Assembly (NCBI GenBank): GCA_001695595.3
Contig: MBPM02000066.1
Span: 310,001-374,000 of the forward strand
Direction of reading: 5' to 3'
Source of the DNA: Plasmopara viticola
Lineage: Eukaryota; Oomycota; Peronosporomycetes; Peronosporales; Peronosporaceae
DNA length: 64,000 nt
In this document: one piece after another, positions 46,901-57,049 of the stretch
Layout: the number at the start of each line of letters is the position of its first letter
Numbering within the stretch: the stretch's first letter is position 1
Position numbers and translations under genes: made by a program
Notes under the pieces: generated by a model
The model's database searches: none
Told to the model about the DNA's origin: nothing
What the model saw: only the letters and a program-made list of their open reading frames with translations

Positions 46901-48374
46901 TCGTCGATGCTTCGCGATCTCCATACCGAAGAGCAAGTGCCGCAAACAAGCTCACTTTCTCAATAGGCTCATTCTCGTTCTGTTCGGAAATGGCAGATTT
47001 CAGCTCAGCAAACGCTAAGCTGTACCACTTTTCGTCTCTAAGAGCAGGTGTATTTTTTAGCCCACTATAAAACGAATTTTGCGATGGAGAAGCAAATTTA
47101 TTGTACAACTTCTTGTACCGCTTCAAAAAAGAGGCATAGTTGTGGTCATTTCCATTGAGAGACTTAAAAGACTTCGACTTGAAAAGTGTCTCAAGTTGAT
47201 CCGGCGTCGTTAAGCTGTTAAACCAGTGCCGCATCAGACAAGCTTTCAATAGCTCGGCCGAGCCTTTTTCTAAGTCTGATTCGCTCGTGAGAAACTTTAT
47301 GATCCTGATGTCGATGCTAAGACTGGAGTGAGAGTAAAGACTTTTCATTATCGCAATCGGGTCCAATGGAGTCTCTTTTTCATGCTTGCTCAACACTTTG
47401 ATAAATTTCAGCCACCTACTGATCATCGCCATCTCAGACGATTCTAAATATGGTGACCCAATTTTCAACAGCTGAGCAACTTCGTTCGGTGTTTTACGAG
47501 CGTCCACCCAGTATTGGATTTGCCTAGTTTCAAGGTTTTTAACCGATTTTCCCATTTTTTCAAAAGCCGGAGTCGACTTGGCTGTATCAATCATCTGCGC
47601 CACGCGAAAATCGCCAAAGCAAACGGTGAGTGCCGCCAGCAAACTCAGTCGCTCTGTCGGATGCTTCGTGTTGTAAATATGAACGTATGTATCGAAAGCC
47701 GCGAGCAACTTGCCGTTGTACAGATCTTCTTCTTTGACGTCTGAAGTGAGCAGTTTCAACATGTCAGCTGTAATCGACTGGTCACCAATCCAGTCCCTAA
47801 GTACATTCGTCTGCTTCTTAAAGTTCAAGTGATCAAGCAGTTTCTTATACTTGTCCCAATCCGAACGAACGGCATTCATCGCATCGACAACTGCTGGCGC
47901 TGAGTGGTCGGACTCAGTCTCGAGTAACTTGAGATAGTTCCGCAATGGCTGGGCCTTACCGGTGGCAGCGTCCAAGAAGTTTGAGTTTCCCGAGAGCAGA
48001 AGAAGTGCTTTGTGCACTTTATCTTTGATGGCTAAAGGAAATGGGGTCTCACTCGCCTTAGCTTCAGCACTCAAGTCAGGGGCGAGGTTTTTCAATATGT
48101 TCACGTTGTCAATAACAACCATAATAGAATCAATGTCATCAGTCACGGCATCTTTCAAATCAGTTGACCATTTGGCGAGATTCGCCACCTTTGCGTCGTT
48201 GTTGACACCCACAAGAGCTCTCAAGAACCTCTTGGCATCATGCCGATTGTTCACCGTAAAAGGTGGCAACTTCTGGACATCACGCATGGTCAGGTAAGAC
48301 GTTGCGGTCGAAACGGCATGGACGTATTCCATTAGAAGAACGGCGTTCAGTATCGTGGCGGGTTGGAGGCGCAT
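43974..48374 (-). CDS. Intact long RxLR-LWY effector (about 1466 aa)
   Basis: The only full-length member of the trio and the best candidate for a working effector. The ATG at 48374 starts a signal peptide (MRLQPATILNAVLLMEYVHA). The upstream in-frame ATG at 48431 is rejected because it precedes the shared start by 19 non-signal residues. RFLR is at residues 49-52 with no dEER. The rest is a tandem array of LWY units marked by W-x(3-4)-KTP-x(2)-(V/L)-x(2)-LL: about residues 285, 513, 728 and 951 for the L/W helices and 383, 595 and 812 for WRWFEEMKTPEE-type helices. Unit spacing is about 217 residues (651 bp between 46561 and 45910). The last two units (1110-1466) are more divergent. Phytophthora PSR2 is the best-known protein built of LWY repeats. 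The host target cannot be inferred. No stop or frameshift. Confidence 0.9.
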   Translation of the reverse strand: MRLQPATILNAVLLMEYVHAVSTATSYLTMRDVQKLPPFTVNNRHDAKRFLRALVGVNNDAKVANLAKWSTDLKDAVTDDIDSIMVVIDNVNILKNLAPDLSAEAKASETPFPLAIKDKVHKALLLLSGNSNFLDAATGKAQPLRNYLKLLETESDHSAPAVVDAMNAVRSDWDKYKKLLDHLNFKKQTNVLRDWIGDQSITADMLKLLTSDVKEEDLYNGKLLAAFDTYVHIYNTKHPTERLSLLAALTVCFGDFRVAQMIDTAKSTPAFEKMGKSVKNLETRQIQYWVDARKTPNEVAQLLKIGSPYLESSEMAMISRWLKFIKVLSKHEKETPLDPIAIMKSLYSHSSLSIDIRIIKFLTSESDLEKGSAELLKACLMRHWFNSLTTPDQLETLFKSKSFKSLNGNDHNYASFLKRYKKLYNKFASPSQNSFYSGLKNTPALRDEKWYSLAFAELKSAISEQNENEPIEKVSLFAALALRYGDREASTIIDNAMRIDETMQIAKVLEAEQIQSWIDTGKTPDEVLELLDFKSRTLGYKWVKFCNKFSLRHPELTIDPFEILRKHFGDDELAMFVVMATSERLDNAKRYLEMLLWRWFEEMKTPEEIKANLDQNENKKRFFVRLIKTYSDFHMNLGFPSTSRVTTAHVKVNVLTSSTENANLYDGRVLAAVEAYVRVYNEVNADKPLSLLATLTARLGYEDASSVIEAAKALPDLAKTAKQLETEQIQFWVDSGKTPDQVAKLLNFEFKSPASVYKWVEFHDRFIPRDPKSAFDPFKSLKKYFSDDELALFVVEATPIDLVNAKRLENLLVWRWFEEMKTPEELKALLNRNKKKHLFVSLIKKYSEFYKNLGPPSTAKINRPGLPTGDITPDMLHVLTSTDVKMNLNDGSVLAAIDAYIRLYNKANTKEPLSLLAALTARLGHRDASTVIEAAEAIPNLAKTAKQLETEQMQFWVDAGMTPNQVIELLDPKSQDLDMIYRYIKYLNLYSKRPLESFFDPLGPLKDHFSDIKLITYAVEGIEKGSDDAKRLQAMLLRSWFNNMMPSREVAKLLRSNGDKLTNSKNLMETYKNYQRWGGRPSKQGMITGTFRDRDITNGRAFAVYKADTVKYNTENPLDQMNLVAVLTARLGDKVAAHVIEAATHHETNKEIAIKAQHMQTELWLKNKQAPLNVFRWIVSDWEHVFQSRMHAWFQYVDNFNKANPNEAVLPFSILVAHFKEKNVNEAIFATEVDPKWEQVAERIRTEMEQWWQNTEKNPKDILEGMGDSLKNAKVLTNRNFKTYIKYVFDYSELGNHQRIRMSVLEELKRHHTNRELTNLFIEAKAEGETNVIWKVKSDKAIDLQEILKLGSSQDVIALTDAWISYISAIIGPTCLDHGGCNAITMITSTFEPGTVLDKLKLALQHEKLKENAILLLHEIFDQWAYENNLVVGQKLLEYHERKVSKKVLVDALAEYVNGRHTPRVT

Positions 48375-48560
48375 GATGGCACTATGCAAGGAATGAGTGA
48401 GGATCCGCCAGTTATAACAATGGCCAATCAATTCTCTTCAAATTAAGGTCTGGAAGTATTTGATTGGGCACCGTTAAATTGGATTTATAGCAGTACCGGG
48501 ATAGCCTTTTGATACAAACATATCTGTACATTAATATCGGTACAACAAGACTACATTCTT
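48375..48560 (-). promoter_or_regulatory. Conserved effector upstream region, intact copy
   Basis: TGATTGGGCA lies at 48461-48470, and a CAGTACCGGGATAGCC block and a TATCGGTACAACAAGA block (48535) follow. On the minus strand AATTGATTGGCCATTGTTAT matches the orphan copy at 59742. Shared with 7438-7610 and 31900-32064. Confidence 0.5.
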
Positions 48561-49650
48561 CCTACGTATAGAAAATAATAACTTGTCAAATGAATGCTGA
48601 TGACTACAGAAAGGCGATAAATTTCCCTCAATAACATGACCTTTATTGTACCCGCCGACCTGCCAAATAAAGAGGATTAAGTGCTTGCTTCACAATGCTC
48701 AGCGATAGGCATTTTGAACCAGATAATGGCAGGACGACTAGTTTTCACTCCTCAAAGTGGTCGTCAGACGTTCTGAAAGCTAAAAATGGTTGCAGGCCAC
48801 TTTCCCTTGGGAATTAACGGATTTATTTCCTCATATACTTCTTCCATAAGATCACCTGTTATCAAGAGATGGAGATCAAAATTCGCGAGAAAAGGGATAT
48901 CTCCTTTTGGGACTAGAATGCAAAATACGAAGAAAGCCGCGTCTTAGCCCTCTATCCACCAAAACCAATACGGAAAGTGGCAGTAACGATGGCAGCTACA
49001 ACTGTCCTCGTGGCGATGCTTGTGATAAAAACCATCCCTGAAAAGATGCGCCGGGCTTCTAGGCTCAGACTCGCGCCAGTGTCACAAGAAAATTGATTTC
49101 TCGCGGCGAAATGACTCCTTCTATAACAAGCTGTATAATGTCTTTTATTCTCGCCCTTTCAATTCATTCTGACGACAACAACGATGAATGTCTAATGAGA
49201 CTGGAAAACACTTCATTTGGACGAAGAACAAAAGTACCAACAAGCTGCCAGGAAAGGACCCAGGTGATAAGCTTTCAAGCTCACTGCGAAAAGCACTAGT
49301 TCGCGACCATTAGATGATAAAAAGTCTGCTGAGCGGCTGTATAATGTCCATTATGTACTTAGGTTTAATAGGGGTGAATAGAAATTCCTCGTAATTAGAA
49401 ATTAATTTTCATCCAACCAAAAAGTAAGGCCGGGAAATAATATTTTTAGCGACTCTTGCTCAATCAAATCTGCATTTAAAGAGGTAGGTCAAGACAAATG
49501 TTGGCGCGAATTGAGCGAGGTAGAAGACCTACCGTTCTTTTTGCTAGAGTCTAAGTGCGTAGAGTCGCCGTCTATTCGATGCACAGCTTTCAACGATTAC
49601 TTATCTTGCACTTTTTTTAGCTAGTGACGAAGAGTTACGAGATCGACTTA
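48561..49650. repeat. Effector upstream flank, third copy
   Basis: Direct relative of about 7620-9770, with large deletions. GCGCCGGGCTTCTAGGCTCA (49047) and GTTGGCGCGAATTGAGCGAG (49500) are anchors. The similarity ends near 49650, where unique gene-bearing DNA begins. No intact gene. Confidence 0.55.
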
Positions 49651-49936
49651 TCTCTTCAATCCAAATGCTACAGCCCTTTACCAAGGGCCATCGCAACCAG
49701 TTCACAAGAGATCCAAGATGGTTGCGTGGCCCTTCAATCAACAAACGTCATAATTATATTGATTTAATGTTTAAGTTTGTCAAAACGAGAATATACCGTG
49801 CCACTTATCCGAATACTCTATTTTAAGCGCGGCATAGTGTCGTGTTGAAGGGACAGAATAAGGCAAAATAAGACAGGTCGTCCCGTTTCATTCATGAGTA
49901 AACATTCTTCATTGAATTGTCCCGTTTTACCTTATC

Positions 49937-52900
49937 ATGACTCACACGCACCACCCTGCGTCGCCGGTCGCAATTACTGCAGCAAATCCAGTAGCACCAG
50001 CTTCCGCACGTTCTCCGTCACATACTCTTACATCAAATGCTTCTTTTTCTACTGCTTTACGTGCTCTGGAAGCTTCGCAAAACTCATTTGAATCCGATTT
50101 GTGGAGTGCACGTAGCAACGCAAGTATTAGCAGCTACGACAGTGGCACGCGCGAAATGCATCGCCATACTATTGCCAGCACCTTTTTTGGACCAATTTCG
50201 AACGCAACAGCAGAGATCATGGAAGAGCAAGAGCACGTTAGTATGAGGAGCGTCTCCAATCGGAAACAAAGCTTTCAAGAAGACAGTGAAAAGAAACAAT
50301 CGATTCGAGAATTTCGACCTAGAAGAGCATCCGAGTCTGCGTTGATAAAGGAGACAACGGTGCGACATACACGAGAGCAAAGAAGGAGTTTAAGACAACA
50401 ACTCGCACTACCTCTTGACTCTCCATCTCGAGAGAATGAAACACCAGAAGAAAGAAGTCGACGGAGAGAAAATCGACTGCGATTTGAACGTTTGGTACAC
50501 TTGGCTAACACATATCAACCTGTGCAATTTGATACGTTCAAGAAACGACAAAAAAAGAGAAAGTGTGGCAGCAACAAGTCATTGACTGCTCAATTGAGAC
50601 GCTCAGGATCTATGAAAGCTCACAATGTGTCTGAGATTGATTCAGCGGATGAAAACAGTGATGCAGGCGATGAAGAAGACGAGACGATTAACACAGAGCT
50701 GTTAGAAGCGTACATTGCTTATTCAAAGTCAATCGGACATGAGCCTAAGATCGAGTTAAACCCGATGAACGACCCGTGTCATGACTATGAGGGTAACAAG
50801 AACGACGGCGAAAGTCGGTACGCACGAGCATCGTATATCCATGAGCGTCCAGTTCTAGAGGTGCAGGATCATTGTTGGACAAATATTTTAGGTACAAGAT
50901 TTAGCAAACGTCGAGGGTGCATGCAGTTTTGGACGTGGCTAATGATTGGCGTGGGTGTTCTCTTGTGGCTTGGCATGTCACTCTCTTCGCTGCAGTTGAA
51001 TGAGGTGCTGCATCTTGATGCCTTCACCGCCGAGAACGTACAAATTTTTGACGATTATACGTTTCTCCACTTATTAGAAGAGGTTGATTTCCACCTCACG
51101 TATACTATTGATTCATCGAGTCCGAACGCTAATGCGACCTTTAACGCGTCTTACTTTAATGTACTACTACTGAACGAAGACGAGTACGAGCACTATATTG
51201 ACGGTGAATCATACGAATATATCGAACAAGGCAGTATCTTACGGACGACGTATGCTTATCTTCCGAACACCTACATCGACAATGTGATTCAAGAGACCAT
51301 GTTTTTCGTGATTCAACCTTGTTATTTAAAGCGTAACCCAGGAGCAGATTATTGTCAACTCGGTCAACTGCCTACAAGTGTTACTTCAAGGGAGAAAGTC
51401 TACGATCTTGGTCGACCAAAAAATACGGACCCAAACGAGTCGATAAACAATTTTACCGCAACATTTATCTCCGTGAATCCCATGCCATTAGCCTGTAGTT
51501 CGTCAGGGTGGGTAGGTGGCTCGTATCTCTTGCTCTTTTTGCCTTATGTAATTATCACGTGCTTTGGGCTACGTGTATTTCAAATTATGCTTCATTGTGA
51601 AAATTGGCAAACGAATCTCGAACGGATATATTCGCGCGAATTGCGCATACCAGAGAACGAAGTGGATTACTGGCAACCCATGCCATGGGATCGAAAAGTG
51701 CCAAAAACGCGACTATGTGGTCCATGGTGCTGGACTAAATTTCGTCGCCCTTTTGAACCCTTTTACACGTGGTGGCGCCATGAAAATTACTTTACGTGGA
51801 TCTTTTACCCGTATCGCAACGAGCGGCTCTCACGCGGTGAGCGAGCGCTAATTGTCGTGTGTTCATTGTACATTACGTTCTACGTTCTCTTTATTATTGT
51901 CATGTTGCGCGATTCGTATGGTGAAAACATGACGATCTTCACGTCAGTCGTGTTGTATGCCATCTTAATTGCTATTCTTCCATCGGCGGGGAAGGCTATT
52001 TTCAAGGAACTCTTTAAGTTGATATTTCGTCAACGGCGCAAATACTTTCGTGCCAAAGCAACAGGTGGCAACCTTGGCAGCTTTTCATTTCGATTTGCCT
52101 TTTTATTGCAACTTTTGGTCGTGCTGTTGCTTACTATGGCCCAAATTCCGATGTTTTACATTTGGGCGTATCGCAGCTGCCTCTTTTTGAAGAAATTCAT
52201 GTGGTGTGGCGTCCTGGCTGCAATAATGCGGATGTCATTGTTTGGATTGCTGCTGGATTTTGGATGGTATCTTATCATTAAGACATGGGGTTGGAAAGAT
52301 CTATGTCCATATTGTACGGAACGCATGAAACATTGTGACTGTTTCAACGACGAACTGCTTATACTTGCTGTTGAACGAGTTGGACCAAAGTGGCAGCTAA
52401 TTCAAGTTCTCGACACGCTTTTAGCCAAGCAACATGATTACTCGCCACAATTTGAACTTTACACTTCTGCCCAATTGCGTGAACGTTGGGCAGTTCTTGT
52501 TGAACGAGCTGAAAAACACATGGAAAAGATTGACAAGCTTTGTGCCTATCACGAGAAGAAGCGTCTAGAAGCCTTGCGTTACGATCGTGTGCGTCGTAGC
52601 TTGACAAGCTTCGTGTCTTTCCGTGGCATAGCCCATTTCGGAAATACTTTTAATGACAATGTCGAAGATCTAGCTCCTCAAAAGTCTTTGGAATTTAGCA
52701 ATATCAGTAACAGTACCGAAGAAACCCGAAAAAGTGAGCTTGGCGTCGAATTTCGTGTTTGCAGTCTTCGTGAACAAAAGATTCTTGGCCTCAATAACAA
52801 GATCAAGTTGGATTCGTTTGAAAAACATTACGATTCGACCATTTCCGAGGTTTTTCATGCATTGACGCGCTCAGTGCAGCGCTTTCGTCATCATGCAAAA

Positions 52901-53551
52901 GGGGAGATCGAAGCAACAAGTTTGAATCTAGCGCAAATTCCAGAGGACCCTCCTGCTTTGACGTTACAAACACAGCAGTTTAATTCCGCGTCCAGTAACC
53001 ATGGCGAAACAATGTGGGTGCTTGATACGCCTGCACAGCGTCTTGAGCGACGGGAAAAAGAAAACTTACAGCGCAAACAAGCGTTTCGTGTTTTAAATGA
53101 TTACAAGATTGAAAGTGTAGATTCAAATTTTGAGGCGAATGTAATTTCTAGCTCGATGTTGTCTCCGATTCGCTCGCGTAAAGGCTCGAGGTCTGCGTTA
53201 CGCAAGAATTGGAATGGTTTGCATGATTCGAAAAAGGACCCGTTGCTTAATCGATCAATGACGGAAGAGCTTGTAATTTTTAAGCCAGTAGAGTTGGATT
53301 CTGGCAAGAGTAAGGACAAGGTCAATCTTGACGAGGTGGCGAGTGTCTGTGTAGAGGACTATAGTGAGGATGAACAAGTGGATGACGAGTATTCGATTGA
53401 TTTGGAGCGTGGCACGTGTCTACCTCAAACTGTACGAAGTCTAACTCGAATCTATTCTGTCACGGAACGACCAAATACGTTACTCCGACGCGTGTCGTCT
53501 TCAGCCTCCACCTTTGCTGCTTGGGCGCTGAAGTATGATCCGAACGTTTAA
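49937..53551 (+). CDS. Large multi-span membrane protein of unknown function (1204 aa)
   Basis: An intronless frame with a favourable A at -3. Residues 1-325 are polar, Ser/Arg/Glu-rich and probably disordered. A first span lies at about 331-353 (FWTWLMIGVGVLLWLGMSLS), followed by an extracytoplasmic-looking segment of 165 residues with several N-x-S/T sites. Further spans lie at about 524-545, 635-657, 666-683, 717-740 and 750-785. Residues 789-802 are cysteine-rich (CPYCTERMKHCDC). Residues 805-860 (LLILAVERVGPKWQLIQVLD, then YTSAQLRERWAVL) have the tryptophan spacing of a SANT/Myb-like fold. The tail is acidic and polar. I do not recognise the family; the length and single exon fit a conserved oomycete gene. 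A channel or receptor-like role would be a guess. An AATAAA is at 53636. Confidence 0.85.
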   Translation: MTHTHHPASPVAITAANPVAPASARSPSHTLTSNASFSTALRALEASQNSFESDLWSARSNASISSYDSGTREMHRHTIASTFFGPISNATAEIMEEQEHVSMRSVSNRKQSFQEDSEKKQSIREFRPRRASESALIKETTVRHTREQRRSLRQQLALPLDSPSRENETPEERSRRRENRLRFERLVHLANTYQPVQFDTFKKRQKKRKCGSNKSLTAQLRRSGSMKAHNVSEIDSADENSDAGDEEDETINTELLEAYIAYSKSIGHEPKIELNPMNDPCHDYEGNKNDGESRYARASYIHERPVLEVQDHCWTNILGTRFSKRRGCMQFWTWLMIGVGVLLWLGMSLSSLQLNEVLHLDAFTAENVQIFDDYTFLHLLEEVDFHLTYTIDSSSPNANATFNASYFNVLLLNEDEYEHYIDGESYEYIEQGSILRTTYAYLPNTYIDNVIQETMFFVIQPCYLKRNPGADYCQLGQLPTSVTSREKVYDLGRPKNTDPNESINNFTATFISVNPMPLACSSSGWVGGSYLLLFLPYVIITCFGLRVFQIMLHCENWQTNLERIYSRELRIPENEVDYWQPMPWDRKVPKTRLCGPWCWTKFRRPFEPFYTWWRHENYFTWIFYPYRNERLSRGERALIVVCSLYITFYVLFIIVMLRDSYGENMTIFTSVVLYAILIAILPSAGKAIFKELFKLIFRQRRKYFRAKATGGNLGSFSFRFAFLLQLLVVLLLTMAQIPMFYIWAYRSCLFLKKFMWCGVLAAIMRMSLFGLLLDFGWYLIIKTWGWKDLCPYCTERMKHCDCFNDELLILAVERVGPKWQLIQVLDTLLAKQHDYSPQFELYTSAQLRERWAVLVERAEKHMEKIDKLCAYHEKKRLEALRYDRVRRSLTSFVSFRGIAHFGNTFNDNVEDLAPQKSLEFSNISNSTEETRKSELGVEFRVCSLREQKILGLNNKIKLDSFEKHYDSTISEVFHALTRSVQRFRHHAKGEIEATSLNLAQIPEDPPALTLQTQQFNSASSNHGETMWVLDTPAQRLERREKENLQRKQAFRVLNDYKIESVDSNFEANVISSSMLSPIRSRKGSRSALRKNWNGLHDSKKDPLLNRSMTEELVIFKPVELDSGKSKDKVNLDEVASVCVEDYSEDEQVDDEYSIDLERGTCLPQTVRSLTRIYSVTERPNTLLRRVSSSASTFAAWALKYDPNV

Positions 53552-54701
53552 TATTGATGGTTTAAAGGATTTTATAGCTATGAAAGGCAGGTTTTGTCAA
53601 CATTTGGCACTTCGATCGTGACCCTCTTCTGCGGAAATAAACTTAGAAACAACAGCTCGACATTTCGCAACACCATTTAGTTAATCTTTTTATTAGCCTT
53701 GTATTATGTATCTTGAGGAAAAAATGCAAGACAACAAATGCTCATCGACACCATTTCAGCGCCTCGAACATATCGTGTCGTAATTTTTCACCGCTCATTT
53801 TTAATATTTATGACAGATGCTTGTTAAAATTGCCCATGGATACAACTTGCGGTTTGCAAGTGAAAGCAATGCATACGCACGCTAATTCGAAGCAAAAGTA
53901 CCTGACCTTGTGGGCTCTTGCATGTCCAAATTATTTGGGCCGATCGTCCATGAAATATTCCGAGAAAATAAACCGATTACATGTTTTAAGGGCTACATAT
54001 ATCTGAAGTTACATGCGTCAATTAATTATGCGTCGAAATTATAGCTTATAAAGATCCTTTCTCCTTCTTTACCTACTAATATCGTCTTCTTTTCAGTCTC
54101 GTCATTTCGTGACAAGGAATGTGCTCGAACTTTTCATTCAAGCCATGGCATAATTTAATCTTCTAATAGCTAAGTGGATTGTTGCAATATTTTCTTGCTA
54201 ATATTAATTTCGAGTTAACGAAAGGTCTGTTATTATGTAGAATTATGGAAGCCAAACATGCTCACGTCATAGGCGTTTATTTTTTACACCGACCAAGTTT
54301 CGTTAAATGACACACATGGCTCGCACGCGGATCTCTGCTTGTCTTTAATTACCTCAGAATGCCAGCAAAAGCGTCGGAGAGAGTCGTGCTATGATATTAA
54401 GCAAGCTAAGCCGGTAAGTGTTGAGATTCAATGCAGCTATCAAGAATTGATTTGGCCTGCGACAATTTTATGAATACATTGTCGTAACATGTTTTCTTTG
54501 CACTTTCAGCATTTCAAAATTACTTGTCCTACACTAAAGTGAAAAATCAACACTGCAGCTGATCACGTAGAATCATTTGTCAGTCATTTGAATTGCAAAG
54601 GCCTTCACTATGTGTAGCTTGATAGTAACAGACCGCCGCTCCTTCTAGAGCTAAGCAGGTTTTATTACACAACAAGTCACCGTCAACCTGTGACACCATG
54701 C
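53552..54701. other. Intergenic region between convergent genes
   Basis: This holds the 3' ends of the membrane-protein gene and of the eL41 gene. It is AT-rich with no repeat shared with the rest of the window that I could find and no supported gene. Confidence 0.5.
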
Positions 54702-54998
54702 TTATCTAGCGCGTTGGCGCATTTTTCGGCGCTTCCGACGTAGACGACGCATACGCTTTTTGCGCCACTTAGCACGCATGCCACCGTTGACAGACAGCAG
54801 CATCTTAAGCGTGTCGCATTCGCCAACAGCATAGTCGGCGAGCGATCCACTCGTCAGCTGCTTGCCGGCGCAGACCAAACGAAAGTTGGGGATGTACTCG
54901 ACGTCTTCCACGGCCTGTTTGATCGACGCTACTGAAGCGTCCGCCGCCACATTAAGCGTAAGCGGGGAGCCCGACAAGGTCTCCACAAAAAGCTGCAT
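54702..54998 (-). CDS. RPL41: Ubiquitin-like domain fused to ribosomal protein eL41
   Basis: The 98-aa product has two parts. Residues 1-73 (MQLFVETLSG ... NGG) are a ubiquitin-like fold. Residues 74-98, starting MRAKWRKKRMRRLRRKRRKM, are complete 25-aa eL41, a large-subunit ribosomal protein. The diglycine directly precedes the eL41 methionine, so a deubiquitinase-type cut after GG would release normal eL41. Relative to ubiquitin, Lys6, 11, 29, 33 and 63 are replaced, Lys27 and Lys48 equivalents are kept, two residues are missing in the 38-41 region, and the end is SVNGG rather than RLRGG. The domain is therefore closer in character to FUBI (the partner of eS30) than to ubiquitin. Ubiquitin is classically fused to eL40 and eS31. 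A fusion to eL41 is unusual to my knowledge. No introns. Confidence 0.9.
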   Translation of the reverse strand: MQLFVETLSGSPLTLNVAADASVASIKQAVEDVEYIPNFRLVCAGKQLTSGSLADYAVGECDTLKMLLSVNGGMRAKWRKKRMRRLRRKRRKMRQRAR

Positions 54999-57049
54999 TT
55001 TTCCCCCCTGGATGCTCAGATGCTAAAGCCACATGAGAAAGAGCGTGAGAAAGGCACTAGAAAAGATTACTCTTGAGGAGAAGGGGGCGTACCCGAAACG
55101 AAGTTCCAAGCAGAGCAGTCAGCAGAAAGTGAGACGTTGTGGTGGCCAGCGGCTACGCCAGAATAGGTGGCGATTAGCTTGTCCACATTTGATACTATGA
55201 CATTTGGAGGAGATAAATCCCGCATACTCAAGTTTAACAGTTAAAATAGCGAATGCTACCGCTATGAAATAAATTTATTGCCTCGGATACTGGCCAACCA
55301 AATTGCAGTGTGGGCCACATCAACCTGTGGAAACTCGATTACAAGTACCTTTATTAATTATTGATAAGGCACCATCTGTGCAATTAACAGGTTAAGTTAA
55401 CCATTAAATTCAGAGATTAAATTTTCTCCCAACTCCGCCTAGATCATGTATGTGTCTAGATCAAGGCTATTAATATTTGGTACTGCTCATTAGTGGTAGT
55501 CAATTGCGCAACAAGTAAAGATTTTTTGTCGCAGCAAGTAAAAGTTATTTTCAAAGAAAAATCCTCGTGAAAAGAACATTTGCTGCATGCCAACTATAAC
55601 AAGGTTGGCGTTCAGCCAAGGCGGTACGAACCACTGTCTATGGAGTGACTCATAGATTATTGAGCGAAGCTTGCAGAATAGGCCACCCGCTGCATGTCAA
55701 ACTACTTAGCGGTCCTCGTACTTCTGCATTTTATAGATGACAAGATATCTTCAAGCTAAAGCAGTATGGGGAGGTCTCGTCACTGCATGTGAGTGGCACA
55801 TAAACCACTTAGATGCGCTCGTATAGCACAGCACTTGCTATATTATGTAAACAGCGTAGCTGGCTTTCAGCTCGAGCATCAAGAGCAAGGTTCTACTAAT
55901 GCTCGCGATGTGGCGCGTCAATCAGAGCTCTAGGTACCTAGAGAGCTGTCTTTGTGATGCGTGTGTATTTGCACACGTACCGCTGATCGATGCTCTTTGC
56001 TGGACGTCAATATATTGACATCAAAAAGTCAATGCACAATTGTGACGACACAACGAGCTCTGACGAGACAGCCAGTGGGTCAAGGAGAAAGCGTAGTGCA
56101 TGGCGCTCATCGATCGGTGTAAGACATGTCGTCCAAAAAGAGGAGCGCATGAGGAAGAAATGTCAATAATGACAACAGCGTTCGGCTATATATTTCTATA
56201 GAGAGAAAAGTTCGTAGGTCTGAAGAAAAATGTAGCCTAAAATCGATTTTGTCACTGGATACTCTGCTCAAATTGAACAAGAAAATCATGGTAGAGCTTG
56301 AAAAAGGGTTTTCAATCGATAAAGTAACCAGGGTAATGGGCATTAGACCTGAAGGAGAGATTTATTTTCAATCATTTGTCGATGTAGAGGTTTAGAGGAC
56401 ACCGACAAGACAAGAAATGCATGGAACGGATATTCAATCTTTAAAAGATCTATATATAGCTTCATTTATATAAATTGTCCCATAAGTTTAGAGTCGCCAA
56501 GTTTGTGTCATCCTTTGGTAAAGTAGAACCCAAGGTGTGGCTTCGCGCGAGCAAATTCATGCATTACTGAATGATAGAGGTGTACATCGTGTAATTGACG
56601 GCTTGCAGAAGATTGCCTCACAAATTAGAGAACGTCGTTGATGCATATTTTTAGTAAAGTACTCAGCGAATTACTTTTAGAAAAGTAAAGCCTCCTTTCA
56701 ACACCGACATTATGTGTTAGGAAGCCAAATGGCATCTGGCTCATACACGCTTGGACTAGGCTGTTTCTAGCGCGAGATACTGGTAGCTATCCCAATCATC
56801 TACGAATCGAGTTGCGTACCTCAAATCCCACAATGTTTTTTTTGCCAGTGGAGCGCTCAGCCCGTCCAACTATCCCACCTTCATTTAAGTAGGGCATAAA
56901 CACTCTTGAAATGATTGCTCGTCTACTTTGGGTATCGAACCAAACAGAGTCGGGAAGAGGCGGTAGATATAATAAAACTATTAAATATATATGGTGTCCT
57001 GGCGTCACGGCTGCTGCAGATTAGTTGTGGCAAAAAATCTTTAAACTAT
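54999..57049. other. Gene-poor region upstream of the eL41 fusion gene
   Basis: The first few hundred bases should contain the promoter of the 54702-54998 gene, but no single element could be named with confidence. The rest has no supported gene, RNA gene or recognised repeat. Confidence 0.4.

Noticed and set aside
47962..48297. Long plus-strand frames antisense to the intact effector (also at 44439 and 45450)
   Set aside because: They mirror the codon structure of the effector on the other strand and have no independent protein features.
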